Shown one piece after another: positions 56,328-64,000 of a stretch of 64,000 nucleotides of DNA. Made by a program: the position numbers and the translations under genes. This DNA comes from Bemisia tabaci. Its lineage: Eukaryota > Arthropoda > Insecta > Hemiptera > Aleyrodidae. How positions within the stretch are numbered: the first letter of the stretch is position 1; every line of letters starts with the position of its first letter. The stretch is from positions 38,866,517-38,930,516 of the forward strand of contig NC_092801.1 in assembly GCF_918797505.1 (NCBI RefSeq). Direction: 5' to 3'. The notes under the pieces were generated by a model. The model was given only the letters and a program-made list of their open reading frames with translations, searched no databases and was not told the DNA's origin.

Positions 56328-56475
56328 CATACCTTTGCCTCTCCCCGTGATGCCAGATTTAAGCAAAGTTGGGTTCCTCCTGGGAGAAGACGTAGGGGAC
56401 GTCCAGCAAAATCGTGGATGGGTGGCATTCAAGATGAAATCACAAGATGCCATTTACCAGATGACCTCAGAGCCT
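56328..56475 (+). pseudogene. Non-LTR retrotransposon C-terminal remnant
   Basis: The translation includes GRRRRGRPAKSWMGGIQDEI. This matches the basic 'GRRxRGRPxxxWxxxI' tail found at the end of many RTE/Jockey-type reverse transcriptase proteins or their adjacent repeats. About 45 codons survive; no reverse transcriptase or endonuclease motif precedes it. It ends where the palindromic element at 56470 begins, so that insertion, or 5'/3' loss, truncated it. Confidence 0.55.
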
Positions 56476-56759
56476 GATTGTTGAAATTGTTTGTTTGTCG
56501 GGACGACATAGATGACATACGTTAAAAGACGGAGCGTGATTGGTCGGCTATGTCTTATCGCTACTTTGTCGTGCCTTTGTCAGGTGAAATGAACGACATA
56601 CTTTCGGGAACTTAAGAGGTGCCGTTAGCTTGTCGTGTGTTCAACCCGACATAGGCATGACAAAGCAGCGATAAGACATAGCCAACCAATCACGCTCCGC
56701 CTTTTAACCTGTATCATCTATGTCGTCCCGACAAACAAACAATTTCAACAATCAGGCTG
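56470..56759. mobile_element. CAGCCTGATTGTT-type palindrome
   Basis: 290 bp; ends GAGCCTGATTGTTGAAAT and 'atttcaacaatcaggctg', with 'gtgattggtcggctatgtct' pairing with 'agacatagccaaccaatcac'. Same family as 1685-1969. Confidence 0.75.
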
Positions 56760-57740
56760 CTGGATCGATAGGCAAAGATGGCGATTAGGTGTCGCAGAGC
56801 GCCCGGGCGCGCTGTAAAGCTACTCGAATGTATGTATGTTTGCTGAATTTTGCGCTTCGCCCTCCAGATGGCACTGTTACAGCTTGTGTTTAAAAATATA
56901 TTTAAACAAATTTAAAAAATTAATGATTTATTTATTGAAGGCAATTAGTCAAATCAGGCATTTTTTCAAATGCCCAGGCCGGTAGTCAGCATTTAGAAAG
57001 CGTACCCTAAGTTGGGAGAATTCAAATAATATTCATTTGATCATACCTACATTTTATTTAAAGAATGATTTAAAAATACTTACAATATAAGTCAAATAAG
57101 GAAAATGAATTATTTTTTTTTTATTTTTTTTTTAAGCGCACTTCATCTTAAGTTGAGAGGATTTAAATAACATTCATTTAACTCTCCTTTCAGGCTGATA
57201 GGGCTAAAATCACATCATGATTTTAAGTCGAATATTTTTGTTCGAAATAGAGGCAACCGCGGTATAGTCCCCGACAGAACCGAACGCGCGGGAGAAACAA
57301 CAGAAATCCAAGGCATGAAGATTAAAAATTAAAAATGATTGAAGGGTGTTACTTTGAATGGACGAGTGATCGGGTCTGATTAAAACTATTTTATTTAATA
57401 GCAATAACCAATAACTATATAATGATAGCTCATGCTCGGGTAGCCGATAATTATAGTCGAGATTTCCTCCTTTCCCGCGGCGTTGCCAAATGAGGCGATA
57501 AATCCATAATTTCACCCAGGAATATCGGATTTTTCCATGAAGTTTGGTGGTTGGGCTCTCTTGCGGCTCTTTTTACCTTCGACCCAACTTTTCCCATTTT
57601 CTCTCCCGTATTCAATTCAGTTGATCGTCCGTTTATTGTCTTCCGAATCGCTTGATCGATGCTTTGATAATGAAAATCCTCGTCTTTACGTTATTTTCTT
57701 TGTTGTTAGCGCCGAGAAATCCATCTAAGTGACGAAAGTT
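56760..57740. other. AT-rich stretch without recognised genes
   Basis: Includes a GTCAAATCAGGCATT end (56939), a T-run at 57113-57133 and a repeated 'ttgagaggatttaaata' type motif (57015 and 57154). Nothing codes recognisably. Confidence 0.4.
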
Positions 57741-57748
57741 CATATTGA

Positions 57749-58385
57749 GAGCGCTGGGTCCAGAGAGGGCATTTTTTGATTGCGGTATCTCAAGATCTCT
57801 GTTAACGTTCCATCCACTGTAATTAAAGCAAACGCATGGAGTAGGTTAGAACTTTTACTGAATTTTCTTTATGATTTTACAATTCCTAAAACGAAAAATT
57901 TCTGAAAATTCGCTAGATAGTTTCCTCACTAAAATGTAAATTAATAGTTGAGATTCTGATAAACCGCAACTGAGAAAATGCCGTTTCGGCACACAACGTC
58001 TTATTTTATCAAACATCTTTATTTGGTGAAAATAGCAAAAGCAGTCAGTAGTATTTTGTAAAATCTGCAACAAGTCTCATTTTAGATTCAATCAATTGTC
58101 AATAAAAATTGTCGTTCATAGATGAAGCGCTGGGTGTGGAGAGGGCATTTTTTGGTTGCGGTGTCTAAGGATCTCTGTTAACGTTCCACCCACTGTAATT
58201 AAAGCAAACGCATGGAATTAGTCAGAACTTTTACTGAATTTTCTTTATGATTTTACAATTCTGAAAACGAAAAATTTCTGAAAATTCGCTCAATAGTTTC
58301 CTCACTAAAATATAAATTAGCAGTAGAGATTCTAAAACACCACCATCAAGACATGTCCTTTCGGCACCCAACGCCTCATTTTAAC
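57749..58385 (+). repeat. Tandem duplication, ~378-bp period, two copies
   Basis: 'gcgctgggt(c/g)(c/t)agagagggcat' starts at about 57750 and 58128. Shared blocks include 'gttaacgttccacccactgt', 'gcaaacgcatgga' and 'cgaaaaatttctgaaaattcgct'. The copies differ by scattered substitutions. Noncoding. Confidence 0.8.
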
Positions 58386-58388
58386 TGG

Positions 58389-58462
58389 ACGTATTTATAC
58401 AAAAAGGAACTATGTGCATAAGGTGTGCGTGAGACATAATTCCTTTTAGCATAAATCCGTTC
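58389..58462. mobile_element. GGACGTATTT-type MITE, ~74 bp
   Basis: 'ggacgtatttatacaaaaag' with 'gaactatg' and 'cataattccttttagcataa' with 'atccgttc' are inverted. The shortest member of the family. Confidence 0.65.
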
Positions 58463-58675
58463 ATTTTAACTGCAATATTGTCACTTTAGTATCCAATCAA
58501 ATCGTGGCACCGCTAATTAAAGTGAATTTTAGCACGTTTGGAACGATTTGATTACCGAAACATCAATGAAAAGGGCTTAAACGACAAAGCATATGAGTAA
58601 GTGCAGTTTTAAAAACAAAAAAAATAATACATTAATGATTTCAAGGAAAACCAAGCTTGTCGTGTATTTCATTGT

Positions 58676-58812
58676 TCGACTTTTCCCAATTTGAAGTCAT
58701 GGCAAAAAATCGATTATCAAGGTGTTTGTTGCAAACACCCTGTTCATCGATCATTTTCCACGCGTTTAAACGACAGATCAATCGATATATCGCAAAGTGC
58801 GCCACGCCATTG
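58676..58812. mobile_element. hAT-like MITE relative, eroded
   Basis: 'aaaaaatcgattatcaaggt', 'caaacaccctgttcatcgat' and the end 'cgatatatcgcaaagtgcgcc' + 'acgcca' match 34376-34539. The terminal CACTG is changed to CCATTG. Confidence 0.5.
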
Positions 58813-59190
58813 GCGCGAATCCGGAGTCCGGCCGCGGTAATCCTCGTCTGAAAGGCGGAAACGGGAGAAATCCAGGGAATAATAAAAGCAATATATTTGG
58901 GGCTGCTTTCTTTCGAGTCGGGAGTCTGAAGCGCGGTGGGGGGGGGGGGCAGAGTGAGGAATGGCGGCTTCTCACGAACCAATTTCGCCCGGCATCGATA
59001 TCCCCGATCGGCCGCGGCGGCGGCGGCGGAGGAGCAAACGATTGGGAAAAAAATGATGCATTACAATATCCGCGCTGCTAATAGCGGAATCTTATTTTGT
59101 AAATAAATAGATGTATCCGATGCGGACGGACGCAGCCCCGGCCGCCGCGGCCGAGGGATGATCGAGCAGGGGGCGAGAAACGCCTGCCGA
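58800..59190. other. GC/CpG-rich block
   Basis: CpG-dense with (cgg)n ('cgcggcggcggcggcgga') and a G-run at 58937-58949. Plausible promoter-type island; no recognisable gene follows within the window. Confidence 0.45.
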
Positions 59191-59234
59191 GTCTCGTGTA
59201 CAGGGTGTTCCGACAGGGTTCCTAACGTTGCGAG

Positions 59235-59662
59235 TAGAGTCCCTTATACCCAGAGTTAAGACAACTCACTTTTGTTCGGGCTGAAAGTGGCCTAAAAAAA
59301 ATCCAATTCTAATTGGTTCTCGCTCATGGAGGCCGAAACGAGTGCACCAAGATGGCGGTGCCTCGAATGTGAACAAGAATAATGGAATATTACCTGATTG
59401 TGGTTTATCAAGAGAAAATTGTATTTCCATCGGTCCAAAATGAAAATAGATTGAGAAATTATCACAAATCAATCTCATTTTCTTTTAATTGATCAATTTG
59501 TTGATGTTGTTGTTTTTAAGTGACAGACATCGCAGGATTCCTGATCCTTATCCCTCATATCGTTCGTTTGGGTGCACTCGTTTCGGCCTCCATGGCTAGC
59601 CAAGGCCGGCTGCCAGTCAGCTGATAATCGAGTTGTCTAACTCTGGGTATAAAGGGACTCTA
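59235..59662. mobile_element. TAGAGTCCC hAT-like MITE, 428 bp, 8-bp duplication
   Basis: Ends TAGAGTCCCTTATACCCAGA and complement ending AAAGGGACTCTA. The perfect 8-bp duplication GTTGCGAG (59227-59234, 59663-59670) and TAG..CTA ends fit hAT. Inner inverted pair 'cctccatg' / 'catggagg' with 'cgaaacgagtgcac'. No transposase. Confidence 0.9.
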
Positions 59663-59795
59663 GTTGCGAGAATGGGCCTGATACAAACTTTTGCTAGAGC
59701 GAAAATAAAAGTTGTTTCTATCAGTTAATCAAAGACGTAAAGACGGAGTGCTCGTATGTAAAAGCACGGGGAGGAAGTGAAGCCATTCTGGCGAT

Positions 59796-60172
59796 GTGAA
59801 TCCATGCGCGGGAAACGATTTGATTTGAACTTGTCCTCTTCATTTTTCCATAAAACTTCTTCGAATCTCATTTTAAATGCCTAAAACGAACCGATAAATA
59901 AAGTTGGGATTTTGAATTTTTATAATAAACCTATTTTGGCTTGGTAACAAGGAGGAATCTTACAGGAATCTCAGATTAAGTTGCTGTGAATCCATGCGCG
60001 GGAAACGAAACTTGATTTGAATTTGTCCTCGTGATTTTTCCACATTTCTTCTCCTAATCTCGTTTTATTTGCCTAAAACGAACAAATAAATAAAGTTGGG
60101 ATTTTGAATTTTTATAATAAACCTATTTTGGCTTGGTAACAAGGAGGAATCTTACAGGAATCTCAGATAAAG
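59796..60172 (+). repeat. Tandem duplication, ~186-bp period, two copies
   Basis: 'gtgaatccatgcgcgggaaa' starts at 59797 and 59984. The copies share 'aaataaagttgggattttga' and 'ggaggaatcttacaggaatc' and are nearly identical over their second halves, suggesting recent duplication. Confidence 0.85.
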
Positions 60173-60355
60173 TTAGTTTTTCTGCTGCTCTAACCAAAAG
60201 GAGAGGTGGCTTCATTTTCTTCTTCTATCGCTAATTCTTTATGTCTTTGCAGTTAATGTCTCAAAAATCACGATGAGCACATTAGCAAAGTTTGAAATGT
60301 ACTCCTAACTTCACAATATGCGTGAGAAATTTGCGTTATTTTGAACTTCCCGTTT

Positions 60356-60694
60356 AAAAACGATACTACGGTGCAGGTGAACATTTCGTTAGAGGAGTCG
60401 TTCCATTCAACCCTTTCGCACTAGCAACACATATCATAGCCGACGCTTCCGCGCGCAAATCGCAATCAGGAACACAAGGTCAACCCAAGCGGATCTTTAT
60501 CTTCATCAACGCGAAAAAATCGAGAATGTAGACACGCTGAATTGTTAACAAATGGTTAGAATCTCGTCCCGGCACATGTGTTTTGGTGGATTGGTGTCGG
60601 CCATGTTGAATATTGTGTAGTATCCTACTGCACAGGGGTTGGATAGAACGACTTCTCTAACGAAATGATCACCTGTGCCGTATTATCGTTTTTG
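60356..60694. mobile_element. AAAAACGATACTACGGTGCAG palindrome
   Basis: Left 'acgatactacggtgcaggtg' with 'aacatttcgttagaggagtc', and right 'gacttctctaacgaaatgat' with 'cacctgtgccgtattatcgt', are inverted. About 339 bp. The duplication is hidden in the flanking A/T run. Confidence 0.7.
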
Positions 60695-60864
60695 AACCAG
60701 GGAAGCTTAAAAAAACGCATATTTCTTACGCAGATTGTGAGGTTGGGAGTGTATTATCCAGACTTTCCCAATGTACTCATCGGGATTTTTGAGCTATCCT
60801 CCAGAAGGAACAATTTTTCTTTCCGCTCTAGCTGAAGTTTGCAACAGGCTTTATTTTTTCATAC

Positions 60865-61165
60865 CAGGTGAAGCTTAATTGTTGTGAAGTTTACTGACAA
60901 TCGATCGGAGAAGCGCTGTGGATATTGAATGATCCTTCGAATTTGCATCTATGCAATTTGAGCTACTTGGAAGTTGATATAATTGTATCATACCAGGTAG
61001 ATCGAGGTTGTTGTGAAGTTGATGAGAACACGATTGGAGGAGCATCGAGGGTACTGAGTGCTCCTTCGAATCGGTACCTATGCAATTTGAGCTACTTGGA
61101 AGTTGATATAATTGCATCACACCTGATGGATCGTGGTTGTTATAAGGTGTGCGCAGGACAAAACT
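60865..61165 (+). repeat. 123-bp tandem repeat, ~2.5 units
   Basis: Phase marks at 60865, 60988 and 61111 ('cataccaggtgaagctt', 'cataccaggtagatcga', 'cacacctgatggatcgt'). 123 bp equals 41 codons, so frames stay open on both strands. The plus translation repeats LCNLSYLEVDIIVSYQVDRG. A relative lies at about 8330-8410 on the minus strand. An A-run (61171-61190) follows. Confidence 0.75.
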
Positions 61166-61575
61166 CGCTCAAAAAAAAAAAAAAAAAAAAACCAGAACAA
61201 TTTCTTACACAGATTGTGAAGTCAGGAGTGCAACTCTTATTTAAGCTCCAGTAAAAGTTTGCAACAGGTCCATTATGCGATTCAAAGACATCGTCTTACG
61301 ACAAAAATAGTAAAAATAAAGACTTCATCAAAAACATAGGTAATTATTGAAACAGGCTGGTGCCAGTCGCTATTATTTGTCCCTGTTGTATGCGCACTCA
61401 TTATCTGTTGCTTCAGAAAATAAAAAAAAAACCCCTACGTGTGAAGAGAAACGTATTCCGATGTCAAAAGAAAAAAAAATGTAAAAAATATTATAGAAAT
61501 ACGTCATCAAAAGCAACAGGTAAGTATTGAAAGAGGGCCGCTGCAAGTCACTGTTTTCTGTCGTTAGTTTCCGTT

Positions 61576-61806
61576 CACTAGAAAAAAAGTCGCTATTGTA
61601 TCTAGAACCTAGACTCTCAATACATTGACAAGAAAAAATAATCTTGATTCAATCTGATTTTTCCTTGAATCGAAGAGCCGAGCCTCTGGATTTAGAATTG
61701 TTCTTTTAATTCAAGCAAAAAGTCCGATTGAATCAAGCGTTTTTTTTTCTTGTCGATGTTTTTAAGAGTCTGGACTCTAGATCCAAGCTACTTTTTTTTT
61801 TCGATG
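61576..61806. mobile_element. CACTGG-type MITE, diverged, duplication TT
   Basis: Left 'cactagaaaaaaagtcgct', right end decayed ('ttttttcgatg'). The body 'tctagaacctagactctca' ... 'gagtctggactctagatcca' is conserved. TT flanks (61574-61575, 61807-61808). Confidence 0.65.
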
Positions 61807-62674
61807 TTGCGAAGAATCCTGCCCATAGGAGTAGGATGGAAGGATTAACACCAAATCGGTCAGACTGTTTGTACATCAAACTAAGTCTAATTTTTTACGC
61901 CTTAGAGTTTTTTCAAAAGAAAACGAAGCAACTCTGAAATTTGAGAAGTGGCGAGTTTCGATCCGCATCCGAAGTACACAGAACACTCCATATTATTGCG
62001 GCCTTCGCCCGGAGTGTTCATGCGTCAGTTTTGAGTGAATGTTTTCACCCCTCTTTCAATTAAAGTCCGCAAAACATATTTTTCTTCCATCTTCATAGTG
62101 ACGTCTGAGAAGGTGCGATGAAATCGAAGAAAAATGAGCCAAGTTAAACTCTATCCATACTCAGTGACGAGGAAGCGGTGCTCCGAAAGGGTTGAATCCC
62201 CAATTTTATCTCGGTAACTGCGACGTACACCTACTCTTACTGACCTTACAAAGAGGGCCAACGCGTGGAAGCTATGAATGTATGAGGGATGAGCTTGCAA
62301 ATTCTCTGCACGAAGGGTAGCAGGTGAGCTCAACTAATTTTGTTTTCTTCTTTTTTAGCCATGCTGTTTGGCTCGGTCTCCTTTTAAAAAATAAAATAGT
62401 AGCGGAGATTTCAAAACGCCGCAACCAAGATACACATTTCTGCAGTTCCATCGTCGATATGTAATCGAAACTGTCCAACTGAGCTGTGCAGGACGTTTTT
62501 TTCAGGGGGTAATGATCACATATATTATGGCCCTTAACTAACGAGCACATCCCATCATTCTACTTGCACATACAGTTCCATTTAACATACGTACTTCCAT
62601 ATAATATCCGGAGAATGCTTCCATTTTCATGAGTGCAAGAGATGAGGGAGGGGGTCTAAGCCTGCGTTACAGTT

Positions 62675-62953
62675 CTGCGGGCCGATTATTAAAATCGATA
62701 GTTAAATCTATAGACAAAGAAGACAAAAGAGACATGGAGGGATCCTCTTGGTGGAAGCGGATGGTTACAATAGACAAAGAAAGTAGGTAATGGACTAATT
62801 AATGGCAACCCACAAGAGACCCTATAGATAGTCCATCATTTTCTATCTTTGTCGATAGGAATCACCCATTTCAATCAATTGGATCGCTCCATGCCTCATA
62901 TACGTCTTCTTTGTCTATAGCTTTGTCTATTGGTTTCAATAATCAGGCCGCAG
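62675..62953. mobile_element. CTGCGGGCCGATTATT palindrome
   Basis: 279 bp; left 'ctgcgggccgattattaaaa' and right 'ttcaataatcaggccgcag' are inverted. 'tagacaaagaagac' pairs with 'gtcttctttgtcta'. Related ends at 15287, 39540 and 40622. The end pattern resembles that of the 1685 element (CTGCAGCCTGAT). Confidence 0.7.
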
Positions 62954-63316
62954 GTGCATTTTTGGAGGAGTGGGTGTCAAAAATCAAATTCTCGGCATTA
63001 CGTCACGATATCCATCCACAACACGATATCCATTTCACAAAAAAATGAATGACTCACACTTATACATTTTGAATTTTTATTATACGGTCTTGCTACTAGA
63101 GTATCGCTTAATTTACCGCCCTCGCACCGCACTCGGGACACCCGACAGGTTTATTTTGTATAGGCAGAGCCGTGATTACACCGACGATTAATTCCTGCGT
63201 TGGTGGCGACAATTGCCCGTATCGAGGTGCGTTTATTAACGCCGCTTAATTACACGTTGACATTCTCCGTACTCCGCCCTCTAAGGGGGGGGGGGGGGGG
63301 ACAAAACCGCCCCGAT

Positions 63317-63360
63317 GCACAGTGGAGCGAATTAGCGGGATAAGTAGGACACGGCGCGCC
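63317..63360 (+). mobile_element. Possible Transib-like left end
   Basis: 'cacagtggagcgaattagcg' then 'ggataagtaggacacgg' resembles the CACAGTGGATCGAGTCAAT..gaggtcggaca end. Left flank CGATG. No right end is visible in the window. Confidence 0.3.
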
Positions 63361-63432
63361 AATTTTAAAAATCGAACAGTTAAAAACTGCTTTATTTAGT
63401 TGTTTATAACATGGTTATGATCGCGATAATAG

Positions 63433-63714
63433 TTAAAAACGTTTTAACTTTAATATCGTTGGTGATTTCAAAAAACAATGTCCATGTTTTCGAATTATGT
63501 TGATGTATATTAACAATCCAGTAATGTTGTTTGTTATCAGTAAAATTGTAGAATACGAAGTATTATGATTCTCTATATTTATTATTTTAGGGAAGAACAG
63601 TTTTAAAGTAATAAGTATTATATAAAGGTATTCAATAATAATTAAATTATTAATAATGTGAGTTTTAGAAATTAAAGTAACTATTAAAATTAAAATAATG
63701 GGCATAAAAGTTTC
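63433..63714 (-). pseudogene. Mitochondrial ND4L-like sequence (probable NUMT)
   Basis: On the minus strand about 90 codons from 63714 to 63433 resemble NADH dehydrogenase subunit 4L, an inner-membrane complex I subunit encoded in mitochondrial DNA. The conserved glutamate (LIIIEYLY) lies nine residues after a histidine, as in insect ND4L. From that glutamate the spacing to GLLIYINIIRKHGH (G at +38, IR.HG at +46 to +50) is ungapped against Drosophila ND4L as I recall it. The usual CEGALGL segment is altered (NNITGL). The upstream 18 codons of the longer frame do not look mitochondrial. No ND4 follows, so it is a nuclear fragment or a divergent copy. Confidence 0.65.
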
Positions 63715-63759
63715 ATAGTGATTCAAAAGTCTCAGCTCATCCCTATAACCCATAGAGCT

Positions 63760-64000
63760 CTTGCCCATTTTTAAAGTGGTTCCCTTAAAATTTCGGATGT
63801 TTCAAAAAATCGTTTCCTTTGGCTTTGGAGCACCCATCAAATAAGTCTTAACTCAGTTTGTGAAAAAGTTGCAGAAGTGATACCTAATGCTAGTGTTGCG
63901 GCACTTTTAGATCACCTTGTACAGTAGAGGCTTGATGATCCGCCATTCTAAATTTCTAAAAGCTTTGTGCACACCGTGCTGTAGGCGCAATGCGTGAAGT
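63760..64000. other. Window end, unassigned
   Basis: Moderately AT-rich with no recognised element. The frame upstream of the ND4L-like segment (63715-63768) starts here and is probably nuclear flank. Confidence 0.35.

Noticed and set aside
63715..63768. First 18 codons of the ND4L-like frame as mitochondrial
   Set aside because: Composition and sequence change at about 63714; these codons do not resemble the ND4L start and are likely nuclear flank.

Overview
No intact host protein-coding gene can be supported in this window. It reads as eukaryotic, AT-rich, intergenic or deep-intronic DNA. It is crowded with short palindromic DNA transposons (MITEs and foldbacks), tandem repeats, a few retroelement pieces and scattered CpG-rich islands. 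The (TTAGG)n blocks near 25.7 kb are the arthropod telomere motif. Together with the repeat density and mitochondrial-like sequence at 63.4-63.7 kb, they point to an insect nuclear genome. A sap-sucking hemipteran is my guess from repeat style, not a demonstrated identification. I see no tRNA, rRNA, CRISPR array or bacterial operon.

Layout. 0-7.5 kb: a CpG-rich stretch, then nested palindromic elements, including a Transib-like element at 3.5-3.8 kb and a 1.66-kb foldback at 4.7-6.3 kb. 7.5-10.4 kb: low-complexity DNA, a ~145-bp satellite array and a CpG-rich patch. 10.4-13.3 kb: a CACTGG-type MITE split by a 2.3-kb element; an inverted second copy of that element lies at 23.3-25.4 kb, carrying an LTR and a tRNA-Trp-type primer binding site. 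13-18 kb: MITEs, one host element interrupted twice, and a very G-rich block. 18.4-19.8 kb: a near-perfect 1.42-kb palindrome. 20.0-20.4 kb: a 36-bp minisatellite. 25.6-34.7 kb: a TTAGG-bearing palindrome, arrays of small MITEs, an inverted repeat with a 3.7-kb spacer and hAT-type MITEs. 35-43 kb: more MITEs, a degenerate 3-unit repeat and largely featureless AT-rich DNA. 43.5-46 kb: a 2.2-kb Transib-like element that splits a CpG island and contains a 202-bp x3 array. 46-57 kb: MITEs, a 741-bp hAT-like element and a non-LTR retrotransposon tail. 57-64 kb: tandem duplications, a 428-bp hAT-like MITE, a 123-bp repeat and a sequence resembling mitochondrial ND4L.

The strongest evidence is the target-site duplications (TSDs) read directly at element ends. 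Eight of nine CACTGG elements have matching 2-bp TSDs of varied sequence. Five of six GGACCG elements have matching 4-bp TSDs. Three hAT-like elements have perfect 8-bp TSDs. The two Transib-like elements have 5-bp GC-rich TSDs next to a CACAGTG terminus. Several insertions sit inside other elements, so the relative order of events can be read. Superfamily names are inferred from end sequence and TSD length only, because no transposase gene is present.
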